Assembly (NCBI GenBank): GCA_041750975.1 | Contig: JBGSYN010000217.1 | Location: 1-44,145 of the forward strand | From: JBGSYN01 sp041750975 | GTDB lineage: Bacteria; Pseudomonadota; Alphaproteobacteria; Geminicoccales; Geminicoccaceae | Direction: 5' to 3' | Length of the DNA stretch: 44,145 bases | Shown here: piece by piece, positions 8,712-16,415 of the stretch | Layout of the letters: each line of letters begins with the position of its first letter | Numbering within the stretch: the stretch's first letter is position 1 | The notes under the pieces: model-generated | What the model was told of the DNA's origin: nothing | Databases searched by the model: none | Seen by the model: only the letters and a program-made list of their open reading frames with translations | Program-made: the position numbers and the translations under genes

Positions 8712-10205
8712 ATGCCTCGTTTCCAGCCCCGCGGCATCGGCACGGCACGGTTTCTGTTCGCCTTAATCGCATCAGCGGCCTGTTTGGCTGGACCGCCCGC
8801 TGCCGATGCGGCGAGCCTTCTGGATTCGGTGCAGCTTGCGCTCGAGACGAACCCCGAGGTCGACGTGGTCAAGGCCGACCGGCTGGCAGTCGACCAGGAG
8901 CTGCGTCAGGCGCGCGCCGGCTATTTTCCGTCGATCGATTTCCGTGCCGGCGTCGGGCCGGAATATTCCGACACGCCGACGACGCGAAGTCGCGATTTGG
9001 GCTCGGAATGGGAGTTCGCGCGCGAAGGAGAGGTTCGCCTCTCGCAAATGTTGTTCGACGGTTTCGAAACCCCGAACGAGGTTGCGCGTCAGAGGGCCCG
9101 CGTCAATTCCGCCGCTTATCGGGTCGAGGAAGCTGCCGAATTCATCGGACTCGATGCCATCGAAGCGCATCTCGACGTAATACGGACTGCCGAGATCGTC
9201 GAGCTCAATGTCGAGAATGTGCGCCAGCACGAGCAGTTGCTAGGGAATGTGGGGCAACTCGAGGACCGTGGGGTTACCGATATTGCGGATGTCCGCCAGG
9301 CCGAATCGCGGCTCGAGTCGTCGCGTGCGGCGCTGGCGAGGTCGGAGGGTGCGCTTGCGGATGCCCGCGCCCGCTATGAGCGGGTCGTCGGCGTGCCGCC
9401 AGATGAGCTGACCGAAACGGCACCGCCGATTGCGGCTTTGCCAGAAGACCGCGAAAACGCTGCCGAAATCGCGTCGGTCACAAGCCCGACCGTGTTGATT
9501 GCCGCCGCCGACGAGAATGCCAGTGCGGCCGAACTCAAGGTAAGCCGGGCTGCCTATTTCCCACGGATCGACGCGGAACTGTTCGGTAATCGGGGTTACG
9601 ACCAGGAGGGCCTCGAAGGCTCGAACAAGACGGCCTCGGCGCAGATCGTTCTCAACTATAATCTCTACCGTGGCGGCGCCGACATCGCCCGCGAGCGCGA
9701 AGCTTTCCAGCGGGTCAACGAATCCCGCGCGCGCCTCAGGCAGGCCAGACGCGACGCGGAGGAAGAGGCGCGGATCTCTTACAATTCCCTGCTGACGGCG
9801 CGCGCCGAATCCGAGGCGCTCGAAGCCAAGGCGGTGGCGCAGGTCCGTGTGCGCGACGCCTATACCCAGCAATTCCAGATCGGCCAGCGCGATCTCCTGG
9901 ACGTGTTGGACGCCGAGAACGAACTCTTTCTCGACCGCGTGAATTTCACGACGGCGCAATATGTCGAACGATTCGCGGTCTATCGCGTCCTGGCCGTCAT
10001 CGGTACCCTGCTCGATACCCTTGAGGTCTCGGCCCCGCGTGAGCAGATCAATATTTGGCGCAATCCGGAAACCGAGTTCACGCCGGAACGGATCGAGGAA
10101 TTCTCGGCTCCGCTCGTCGACCGAAACGCCCAGCCGTTTCCTCTCGAAAACCCGCTTGCCGGCGCTCCGCCGGATCTCTTCCCGGTTCCGAAGCCTGACG
10201 CCTAG
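8712..10205 (+). CDS. TolC-family outer-membrane channel of the type I secretion system
   Basis: A 497-residue outer-membrane efflux protein. An N-terminal signal peptide (FLFALIASAACLAGPPAADA) precedes two OEP repeats. The first includes SVQLALETNPEVDVVKADR, YFPSIDFRAG and the Q-rich helix hairpin to ~residue 230; the second includes AAYFPRIDAELFG and NLYRGGADIAREREA. It ends with the typical QFQIGQRDLLDVLDAENEL segment. The protein should trimerise and form the exit duct for the HlyD/ABC pair. The ATG at 8712 was chosen because GGAG lies 6 bases upstream and the signal peptide begins there; the frame stays open upstream (ATG 8697, TTG 8676). It is divergently arranged from the ABC-HlyD pair. 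About 70 bp separate it from gpmI. Confidence 0.92.
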   Translation: MPRFQPRGIGTARFLFALIASAACLAGPPAADAASLLDSVQLALETNPEVDVVKADRLAVDQELRQARAGYFPSIDFRAGVGPEYSDTPTTRSRDLGSEWEFAREGEVRLSQMLFDGFETPNEVARQRARVNSAAYRVEEAAEFIGLDAIEAHLDVIRTAEIVELNVENVRQHEQLLGNVGQLEDRGVTDIADVRQAESRLESSRAALARSEGALADARARYERVVGVPPDELTETAPPIAALPEDRENAAEIASVTSPTVLIAAADENASAAELKVSRAAYFPRIDAELFGNRGYDQEGLEGSNKTASAQIVLNYNLYRGGADIAREREAFQRVNESRARLRQARRDAEEEARISYNSLLTARAESEALEAKAVAQVRVRDAYTQQFQIGQRDLLDVLDAENELFLDRVNFTTAQYVERFAVYRVLAVIGTLLDTLEVSAPREQINIWRNPETEFTPERIEEFSAPLVDRNAQPFPLENPLAGAPPDLFPVPKPDA

Positions 10206-10275
10206 TCAGTCCGGCCCCCGCAACCTACACTCGCCAACGGTGTTATTGGCAGGGCTTTGAGGGTGAGAACGGGCC

Positions 10276-11826
10276 ATGACAGCTACCGAAGCGACGAAGA
10301 AGCCCGTAGTTCTTTGCGTGCTGGATGGCTGGGGCTATCGCGAGGACGAGGCCGATAACGCCGTCGCCCTCGCCGACACCCCGGTGTTCGACCGCTATTG
10401 GAATGCGTCGCCCCGCTGTTTCCTGCACACGGATGGCGAGAATGTCGGGCTGCCCGAAGGCCAGTTCGGCAATAGCGAGGTCGGCCACATGAACCTGGGG
10501 GCCGGGCGCGTCGTGATGCAGGAACTGCCGCGCATCGACCAGGCTTTGTCGGATGGATCGCTGGCGCGGAACGAAGTCCTTCAAGCCGCCGTGGAGCGCA
10601 TCCGGTCCGCGTCCGATCGCGTTCATGTCCTGGGGCTGCTCTCGAAGGGTGGTGTGCACGCGCATCAGCGCCATATCCTCGCCATGATCGAGATCCTCGC
10701 CGACGCGGGTCTCGAAATCGTCGTCCATCCCATCACCGACGGCCGCGACACCTCGCCTCGTTCGGGCAAGGAATCGATCGAGACCCTGCTGCAATCGATC
10801 GGGGAATCCCCAAAAATTTCCGTTGGAACGATCTGCGGGCGGTATTTCGCGATGGATCGCGACAAGCGTTGGGACCGCACTGAAAAGGCCTACCGTGCAC
10901 TCGTTTTCGGAGAAGCCGAACACGAGAGCGAGGATCCGATCGCGACGATCCAGCAGTTTTATGACGAGGATGTCACGGACGAATTCCTCCCGCCGGTGGT
11001 GATTGAGGGCTATGAAGGGATTCGCCAGGGCGACGGCATTCTATGCTGCAATTTCCGTGCGGACCGGGTGCGTCAGATCATGGGAGCGCTGGCCGATCCG
11101 AATTTCGACGGCTTTGCCACCGAACCTTTGGACCTCTCTGCCGCCGTCGGCATGACCAGCTATTCGAGCCGCCTCGACGAGGTCCTGGACGTTCTCTTCG
11201 CACCCCAGGAGTTGCACGATATCTGCGGCGAAATCGTTTCGAAGGCCGGACTGAAGCAATTGCGGGCCGCGGAAACCGAGAAATATCCGCATGTCACGTT
11301 TTTCTTCAATGGCGGCGAGGAGCGGCAATATGAGGGCGAGCAGCGGATCATGGTCCCCTCGCCGAAAGTGGCGACCTACGACCTTCAGCCGGAGATGTCC
11401 GCAGCCGAGTTGAAGATGAAGTTCATCGAGGCGCTGCGCGACACCAAGCCTGATTTCGCCCTGATCAACTTCGCCAACGCCGACATGGTCGGTCATACCG
11501 GCAGCCTCGAAGCGGCAATCAAGGCGGTGGCGACGGTCGATGCCTGTCTCGGCGAGATCATCGAGCAAGTAGAGACCGCAGGCGGGGCGATCCTGGTGAC
11601 TGCCGATCATGGTAATTGCGAGACCATGCGCGATCCCGAGACGGGCGGGCCGCACACCCAGCACACCACTAACCTGGTGCCATGCTTTCTCGTCGGCGCA
11701 CCTCATGGCAGCTGGCTCGAGGAGGGCCGGCTTGCCGATGTCGCTCCGACCCTGCTGCAATTGATGCAGGTCGAGCAGCCGCAAGCGATGACCGGCCACT
11801 CGCTGCTCCGCACCGCCACGGGCTGA
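10276..11826 (+). CDS. gpmI: 2,3-bisphosphoglycerate-independent phosphoglycerate mutase
   Basis: A 516-residue cytoplasmic Mn-dependent enzyme interconverting 3- and 2-phosphoglycerate in glycolysis and gluconeogenesis. It has the alkaline-phosphatase-fold hallmarks: LDGWGYRE with metal ligand Asp17, the phosphoserine motif GQFGNSEVGHMNLGAG with catalytic Ser67, HPITDGRDT, CNFRADRVRQI, NFANADMVGHTGSLEAA and VTADHGNCE near the C-terminus. The length matches the family (about 510). It begins the conserved alphaproteobacterial block with the S41 protease, divergent polysaccharide deacetylase and rppH, but the envC-type gene expected next is absent. Confidence 0.97.
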   Translation: MTATEATKKPVVLCVLDGWGYREDEADNAVALADTPVFDRYWNASPRCFLHTDGENVGLPEGQFGNSEVGHMNLGAGRVVMQELPRIDQALSDGSLARNEVLQAAVERIRSASDRVHVLGLLSKGGVHAHQRHILAMIEILADAGLEIVVHPITDGRDTSPRSGKESIETLLQSIGESPKISVGTICGRYFAMDRDKRWDRTEKAYRALVFGEAEHESEDPIATIQQFYDEDVTDEFLPPVVIEGYEGIRQGDGILCCNFRADRVRQIMGALADPNFDGFATEPLDLSAAVGMTSYSSRLDEVLDVLFAPQELHDICGEIVSKAGLKQLRAAETEKYPHVTFFFNGGEERQYEGEQRIMVPSPKVATYDLQPEMSAAELKMKFIEALRDTKPDFALINFANADMVGHTGSLEAAIKAVATVDACLGEIIEQVETAGGAILVTADHGNCETMRDPETGGPHTQHTTNLVPCFLVGAPHGSWLEEGRLADVAPTLLQLMQVEQPQAMTGHSLLRTATG

Positions 11827-12041
11827 AATCCTGGCCCAACCGTGAACGCGGTTCGAGGAGGCTTGATCTTGCCAGTCCGGCAGGACGACACAAGTCACAT
11901 TATCCTTGATGGCAGGGGTGGGACCGCGTTACTCAATCTGGGGACAAGTGTCCTTCGATCCTGGGTGTATTCAGGCGTTCGCGGCTGACCGGCGTCCGTC
12001 GGCTCCTTCGGGCGGAACCAGTGCGCAAAGTGGAAAAATAG
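11827..12041. other. Intergenic gap where an envC-type gene would be expected
   Basis: These 215 bases between gpmI and the S41 protease contain no convincing ORF in either direction and no readable M23/LytM motif. In related genomes a murein-hydrolase-activator (envC) gene commonly sits here, so the gap may mark a deletion or relocation. Only a weak GTGGAAAA ribosome-binding-like stretch just before 12042 is functional-looking. Confidence 0.4.
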
Positions 12042-13358
12042 ATGGCGAGATCTTTTCTAACTCTCGGGATCGTAGCGGTTGCGGGTATCGTGATCGGCTC
12101 AACCGCGGTCCCGATCGTGAGTGTGGTGGCGCAGTCCAACACGGACGACACGTTCCTTCAGCTCAAGCTCTTCGGTGACGTCTTCGAGCGGGTCCGTGCG
12201 GAGTATGTCGAGGAGGCGACCGATCAGGAACTGATCGAATCCGCGATCAACGGCATGCTGACATCGCTCGATCCGCACTCCTCCTATCTCAACGAGGACA
12301 GCTATCACGATATGCAGGTCGAAACCGAGGGTGAGTTCGGCGGCCTCGGTATCGAAGTCACGATGGAGAACGGTCTCGTTAAAGTGGTCTCGCCGATCGA
12401 CGACACGCCGGCTTGGCGCGCCGGCATCGAGGCCGGCGACTACATCACCCATATCGATGGCGAAGCGGTGGTGGGCCTGTCACTCAGCGAAGCCGTCGAG
12501 AAGATGCGCGGTCCGGTCGACAGTGAAATCGATCTCCGCCTGTTGCGCGAAGGCACCGAGGAGCCGATCGAGGTCAGTCTGGCGCGTGCCGTCATCCAGA
12601 TTTCTCCGGTCCGCGCCGAGGTGCTGGACGATATCGGCTATATCAGGGTGACGACATTCAACAAGCAAACCACGTCGGACATGGAAGCCGAGATCAAGGA
12701 AATCCGCGAGGAGTTGGGCGACAAGCTGCGCGGCCTCGTCCTCGATCTCAGGAACAATCCGGGCGGTTTGTTGGACCAGGCGGTGTCGGTCACCGACGCC
12801 TTTCTCGATCAGGGCGAAATCGTTTCCACGCGCGGCCGTCAATCGGAGAGCATCCAGCGCTATAACGCACGCAGCGGCGATGTCATTGACGGGCTGCCGA
12901 TTGTCGTCCTGATCAATGGCGGCTCGGCCTCTGCCTCGGAAATCGTCGCCGGCGCCCTGCAGGATCATCGCCGCGGCATCGTCATGGGCACGCAGTCGTT
13001 CGGCAAGGGCTCGGTGCAGACGATCATGCCGATCTCCGGCCACGGTGCGATCAGGCTGACCACGGCACGCTATTACACGCCTGCCGGAACCTCGATACAG
13101 GCCAAGGGCATCGAGCCGGATATCGAGGTCCGTCCGGCCAATGTCGAATTGCTCGATGCGCCGGCGCGGCGGCGTGAGGCGGACCTCCGCGGACGCCTCC
13201 AGAACGAGGAAGAGACCGATCCGCTGGATGCCGTCGCCGGCGAGGCCACTGTCTCCGAAGAAGACGACGATTCGGACTATCAGCTGGAGCGTGCGGTCGA
13301 TCTGTTGCGCGGCATCGCGCTGTTCGAGGCGCGTCTGGACAAGCGTGCCGCGAATTAG
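12042..13358 (+). CDS. S41 carboxyl-terminal processing protease (CtpA-like)
   Basis: A 438-residue exported protease. Residues ~5-30 are a signal or anchor sequence. The tail-specific N-terminal helix region (DPHSSYLNED) is followed by a PDZ domain (about 95-185, EGEFGGLGIEVTMENGLVKV) and the S41 core. The Ser/Lys dyad is Ser297 in GGSASASEIVAGALQD and Lys322 in SFGKGSVQ, spaced 25 residues apart as in Prc. The acidic C-terminal extension (about 380-420) is probably disordered. Family members trim C-termini of periplasmic proteins, often peptidoglycan hydrolases or their regulators. The close downstream deacetylase gene suggests a shared transcript serving cell-wall maintenance. Confidence 0.93.
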   Translation: MARSFLTLGIVAVAGIVIGSTAVPIVSVVAQSNTDDTFLQLKLFGDVFERVRAEYVEEATDQELIESAINGMLTSLDPHSSYLNEDSYHDMQVETEGEFGGLGIEVTMENGLVKVVSPIDDTPAWRAGIEAGDYITHIDGEAVVGLSLSEAVEKMRGPVDSEIDLRLLREGTEEPIEVSLARAVIQISPVRAEVLDDIGYIRVTTFNKQTTSDMEAEIKEIREELGDKLRGLVLDLRNNPGGLLDQAVSVTDAFLDQGEIVSTRGRQSESIQRYNARSGDVIDGLPIVVLINGGSASASEIVAGALQDHRRGIVMGTQSFGKGSVQTIMPISGHGAIRLTTARYYTPAGTSIQAKGIEPDIEVRPANVELLDAPARRREADLRGRLQNEEETDPLDAVAGEATVSEEDDDSDYQLERAVDLLRGIALFEARLDKRAAN

Positions 13359-13382
13359 CCATCCTCTCGCCATCGCGGCCGC

Positions 13383-14453
13383 TTGACGACAGCCGACCCA
13401 CCAGGGGCTGCGCCACCCCGCCGCTGGCTCAGCCTTCTGGCAAGCCCAGGATTGCCGCTGGGGTTGGCTGCGGCTGTCTCGGTCCTGTTGGCGGTTCTCG
13501 GCCTCCTCGCCTGGCTGACGCTGCCTGAAGCGCCGTTGCGGCTGGCCGAACCGGTCGAGCTTGTGGCAGCCTTGCCGTTGCCTCCGGAACTGGAGCCGCC
13601 GGAACCGGATTTGCCGGCAGCAACCCCGGAAATCGTGCCGCCCGCCATCGGCTCGACGGCTGCCGTCATCGGCGCGCCGCCGCTCGAGGCCCTTACGGAG
13701 CTTGCAACACCTGGCCCCTATGGGGATGTGCCCAGTCGCTCGGCCGAACTAAGCCCCTGGCAGGCCTACCGGCGCACGCCCGCGGATCTCAGTCCCTCGG
13801 GACGGATCGCCCTTTTGGTCATCGGCCTGGGTCTCGATCCCGTAATCACCGAAGATGCGGCCCATCTCTCGAGCGATATCAGCCTCGCCTTTTCGCCCTA
13901 CGGCGATGAAACAGCGGACTGGATGCGCTATGCACGATGGCAGGGTCATGAAGTGCTGATGACGCTGCCGCTCGAGCCCGAAGACTACCCGATCGACAAT
14001 CCGGGGCCCGTGACGCTGTTCTCGACAGACGATCGGGCTGCGATCGATGACGGTCTCACCTGGTTGATGGCGCAGGGCGAGGCCTATGTCGGCTTTTCCG
14101 GCCCTGTGGGCGTCTTCAATCAGCGGAGTTTCGAGCCGATCGCCCTGAGCCTGAAAGAGCGCGGGCTCGGCTATGTCGAGCTTGATGGCCAGGATCTCGG
14201 GGCGATGGCGCAGGCGATCGATCTGCCCTATCTCGGCATCACCCGAAGAATCGACGAGGATCTGGCGCCTGCCGCGATTGCAGCCGCACTCGAAGCCATC
14301 GAGAAGCAGGCGATCGCCGGCGGCACGGCACTCGCCTATACCCGCCCCTATCCGCTGGTATTCGATATGATCGAGGAGTGGACAGCCCAACTGGATGAAA
14401 AGGGCCTGACCCTGGTGCCCCTCACATCGATCTTGGCAGAGCCCTCGGGCTGA
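13383..14453 (+). CDS. Divergent polysaccharide deacetylase family protein
   Basis: A 356-residue inner-membrane-anchored periplasmic protein. A transmembrane helix spans ~24-46, followed by a Pro/Glu-rich linker (about 55-130). The divergent polysaccharide deacetylase domain then begins at RIALLVIGLGLDPVITEDA (family-like G-L-G start) and includes MRYARWQGHEVLMTLPLEPEDYP and VGFSGPVGVFNQ. The family shares the NodB-like fold, but a hydrolytic activity is not established. In Alphaproteobacteria it lies with envC and ctpA, suggesting a cell-envelope role. The only usable start in this frame is the TTG at 13383, since a stop precedes it at 13356. It has no strong ribosome-binding site and may depend on coupling to the protease gene 24 bases upstream. 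Confidence 0.85.
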   Translation: MTTADPPGAAPPRRWLSLLASPGLPLGLAAAVSVLLAVLGLLAWLTLPEAPLRLAEPVELVAALPLPPELEPPEPDLPAATPEIVPPAIGSTAAVIGAPPLEALTELATPGPYGDVPSRSAELSPWQAYRRTPADLSPSGRIALLVIGLGLDPVITEDAAHLSSDISLAFSPYGDETADWMRYARWQGHEVLMTLPLEPEDYPIDNPGPVTLFSTDDRAAIDDGLTWLMAQGEAYVGFSGPVGVFNQRSFEPIALSLKERGLGYVELDGQDLGAMAQAIDLPYLGITRRIDEDLAPAAIAAALEAIEKQAIAGGTALAYTRPYPLVFDMIEEWTAQLDEKGLTLVPLTSILAEPSG

Positions 14454-14496
14454 CCCAGAACAGCGCAGGATATAGTCTTGCCAGGAAAGCGGAGCC

Positions 14497-14982
14497 ATGA
14501 CCGGCCAAGTGACGACCGAGCCCAAGGACGGCTACAGGCGATGCGTCGGGATCGTTCTGGTCGCCCAGGACGGTCGTCTGTTCGTCGCCCGCCGCAGGGA
14601 TATGAGCGTCGAATCGTGGCAGATGCCGCAGGGCGGCATCGATCCCGGCGAAACGCCCGAGGCAGCCGGTTTCCGCGAGATGGGCGAGGAGATCGGCACC
14701 GAACGGGCGACGCACCTCGCGACCAGCAGCTATTGGCGCAGCTATGACCTGCCGCCTTCGATCGCGCGACGGATCTGGGGTGGGCGTTTTCGCGGTCAGA
14801 GCCAGAAATGGCTAGTCTACCGCTTCGACGGCGAGAACAATGACATCGATCTTGCCACCGAGGATCCCGAGTTCGACGAATGGCGCTGGGTCAGCGAGGC
14901 CGAAATGCTCGAGCTCATCGTCTGGTTCAAGCGTGACGTCTATCTCAGCGTCTTCGATGAATTTCGCCACCTATGGGCTTGA
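14497..14982 (+). CDS. rppH: RNA pyrophosphohydrolase (Nudix)
   Basis: A 161-residue Nudix enzyme that removes pyrophosphate from 5'-triphosphorylated RNA and so starts mRNA decay. The Nudix box is at about residues 46-68: G-x5-E-x7-RE-M-G-EE-I-G, ending in Thr where a hydrophobic residue is usual. RppH-type signatures are present: YRRCVGIVLV, SWQMPQGGID and KWLVYRF. The start has a CGGAG ribosome-binding site just upstream. Its last 38 bases overlap the convergent glutathione S-transferase gene. Confidence 0.92.
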   Translation: MTGQVTTEPKDGYRRCVGIVLVAQDGRLFVARRRDMSVESWQMPQGGIDPGETPEAAGFREMGEEIGTERATHLATSSYWRSYDLPPSIARRIWGGRFRGQSQKWLVYRFDGENNDIDLATEDPEFDEWRWVSEAEMLELIVWFKRDVYLSVFDEFRHLWA

Positions 14983-16336
14983 TCGCGGACCGACGCGGCG
15001 AGTTCTGCTGATGTTCCTCGCCGCTTTCGGAAACGTCCGGAAGGGCTGATTCCGAGGTCCGGGGCGAAGGCTGCCGCGAGACTGGCGGCATTATGTCGTC
15101 ATCGTCCAGCAATTCTTCCGGCAGTGGCGGATCGGCAGGGTAGCCGGACCTTGACGGGGTGGGCGATGGCGCCGGCGGAGAGGTCAGCGTCGTCTCCACT
15201 TCTTCCAGGCTCACCTTCCGCTTGAACAGCCGGCTCGCGGCACTGCTGGGCGCACTCTCCTTCTGACCTTCGCGTGACGCCTCGATGGAAACCGAGGCGG
15301 TCTGCGGCGCGGTGGGTTGCGCCGCCTGGTCGTCGTCGATGCCGAAGAAGAACGTATCGCGGTCGCTCAACCGTTCGCCTGACGGAGAGGACTGCGGCGG
15401 CCGCCTCCGGTTCAATCGCCCGCCACTGCGGTCCGGGCTTCGCGCCGGCTCGTCGAGATCGACCTGGGCCCGGAACATCCCGAGTGTCCGCGCCCGAAAT
15501 TCCGAACCCTTCTCACGCTCTTCGCGCCGGTCCGCCAGCGAGGGCGCCATCGGCGGGGAGGCACCGCGATCCGCTTTTCTATCGGGTACGGTTCGCCGCG
15601 GGACATTCGGTTGAGTGTTTACTCCCGGGCTCGGCGAACGCCGATCGTGGACGATTGGCGAAGGCGGCGCCGGTTGAGGCTCGGGCCCCGGTCTTTCCCG
15701 TTCCGCGGCGTCGAGCTCGGCCCTTGCCCCTTTGCCCCAGGCCTGCATTTCGGGCATCGCCATGATCGCGTCCATATAAGCGCGCAATTGCGGCTCGACC
15801 GGAACGGCATAGGTAATGAAACGGGAGACGACCGGCGCATACATGGCGTCGGCGATCGAGAACGTGCCGAAGAGGAAGGGTCCGCCCGGAGCATGCAGGT
15901 TCAGACAATCGAGCCAGATCCTTGAGATCCGCTTCACATCGGCGGCGACGCCGGTGAGCATCCGTCCGGGCGGATCGTAGCGCGCCAGAAAGTCCATCGG
16001 CATGAACAGACGCAGATCGGCAAATCCCGAATGCATCTCGGCGCTGATCGAGCGTGCTACGGCACGTTGCCGCTCGTCGCCGGGCCAAAGGGAGGGCTGC
16101 ACCTCGCCCAGGAATTCGGAAATGGCGAGCGAATCCCAGATCGTCTCGCCTTCGACGATCAGGGCCGGCACCTTGCCGGTAGGCGACAGCTCCAGCAGCC
16201 GCTCCCGACTATCCGGTCGGCGCAGCTTCACTTTGATCTCATCGAAGGGCAGGCCGGTCACGGCGAGAACCAGCCAGGCCCGCAAGGACCAGGATGAGGT
16301 GTTCTTGTCACCGATTACGATCTTGACGTCAGGCAT
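14945..16336 (-). CDS. Glutathione S-transferase domain fused to a ~250-residue disordered tail
   Basis: A 463-residue protein. Residues 1-~212 are a complete GST: thioredoxin-fold half IVIGDKNTSSWSLRAWLVL (the Ser pair near residue 14 is the likely glutathione-activating site), SPTGKVPALI with the cis-Pro, DSLAISEFL, then an all-helical half with FGTFSIADAMYAPVVSRF. Residues ~213-463 are low-complexity, rich in Pro, Arg, Ser and Asp/Glu, with no recognisable fold. Typical GSTs end at ~210-230 residues, so the tail doubles the length. It runs 38 bases into the rppH end on the opposite strand. The ATG at 16336 was chosen because it gives the canonical GST N-terminus; a TTG lies at 16393. Substrate unknown. 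Confidence 0.85.
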   Translation of the reverse strand: MPDVKIVIGDKNTSSWSLRAWLVLAVTGLPFDEIKVKLRRPDSRERLLELSPTGKVPALIVEGETIWDSLAISEFLGEVQPSLWPGDERQRAVARSISAEMHSGFADLRLFMPMDFLARYDPPGRMLTGVAADVKRISRIWLDCLNLHAPGGPFLFGTFSIADAMYAPVVSRFITYAVPVEPQLRAYMDAIMAMPEMQAWGKGARAELDAAERERPGPEPQPAPPSPIVHDRRSPSPGVNTQPNVPRRTVPDRKADRGASPPMAPSLADRREEREKGSEFRARTLGMFRAQVDLDEPARSPDRSGGRLNRRRPPQSSPSGERLSDRDTFFFGIDDDQAAQPTAPQTASVSIEASREGQKESAPSSAASRLFKRKVSLEEVETTLTSPPAPSPTPSRSGYPADPPLPEELLDDDDIMPPVSRQPSPRTSESALPDVSESGEEHQQNSPRRSAIKPIGGEIHRRR

Positions 16337-16415
16337 CTGCAAGAGCCCCAATAGCCAGTCGCCTAGTTGCGGCGAGAAGGCGACAACGGTCAATAACGAG
16401 CCTAATCATAGCTGA

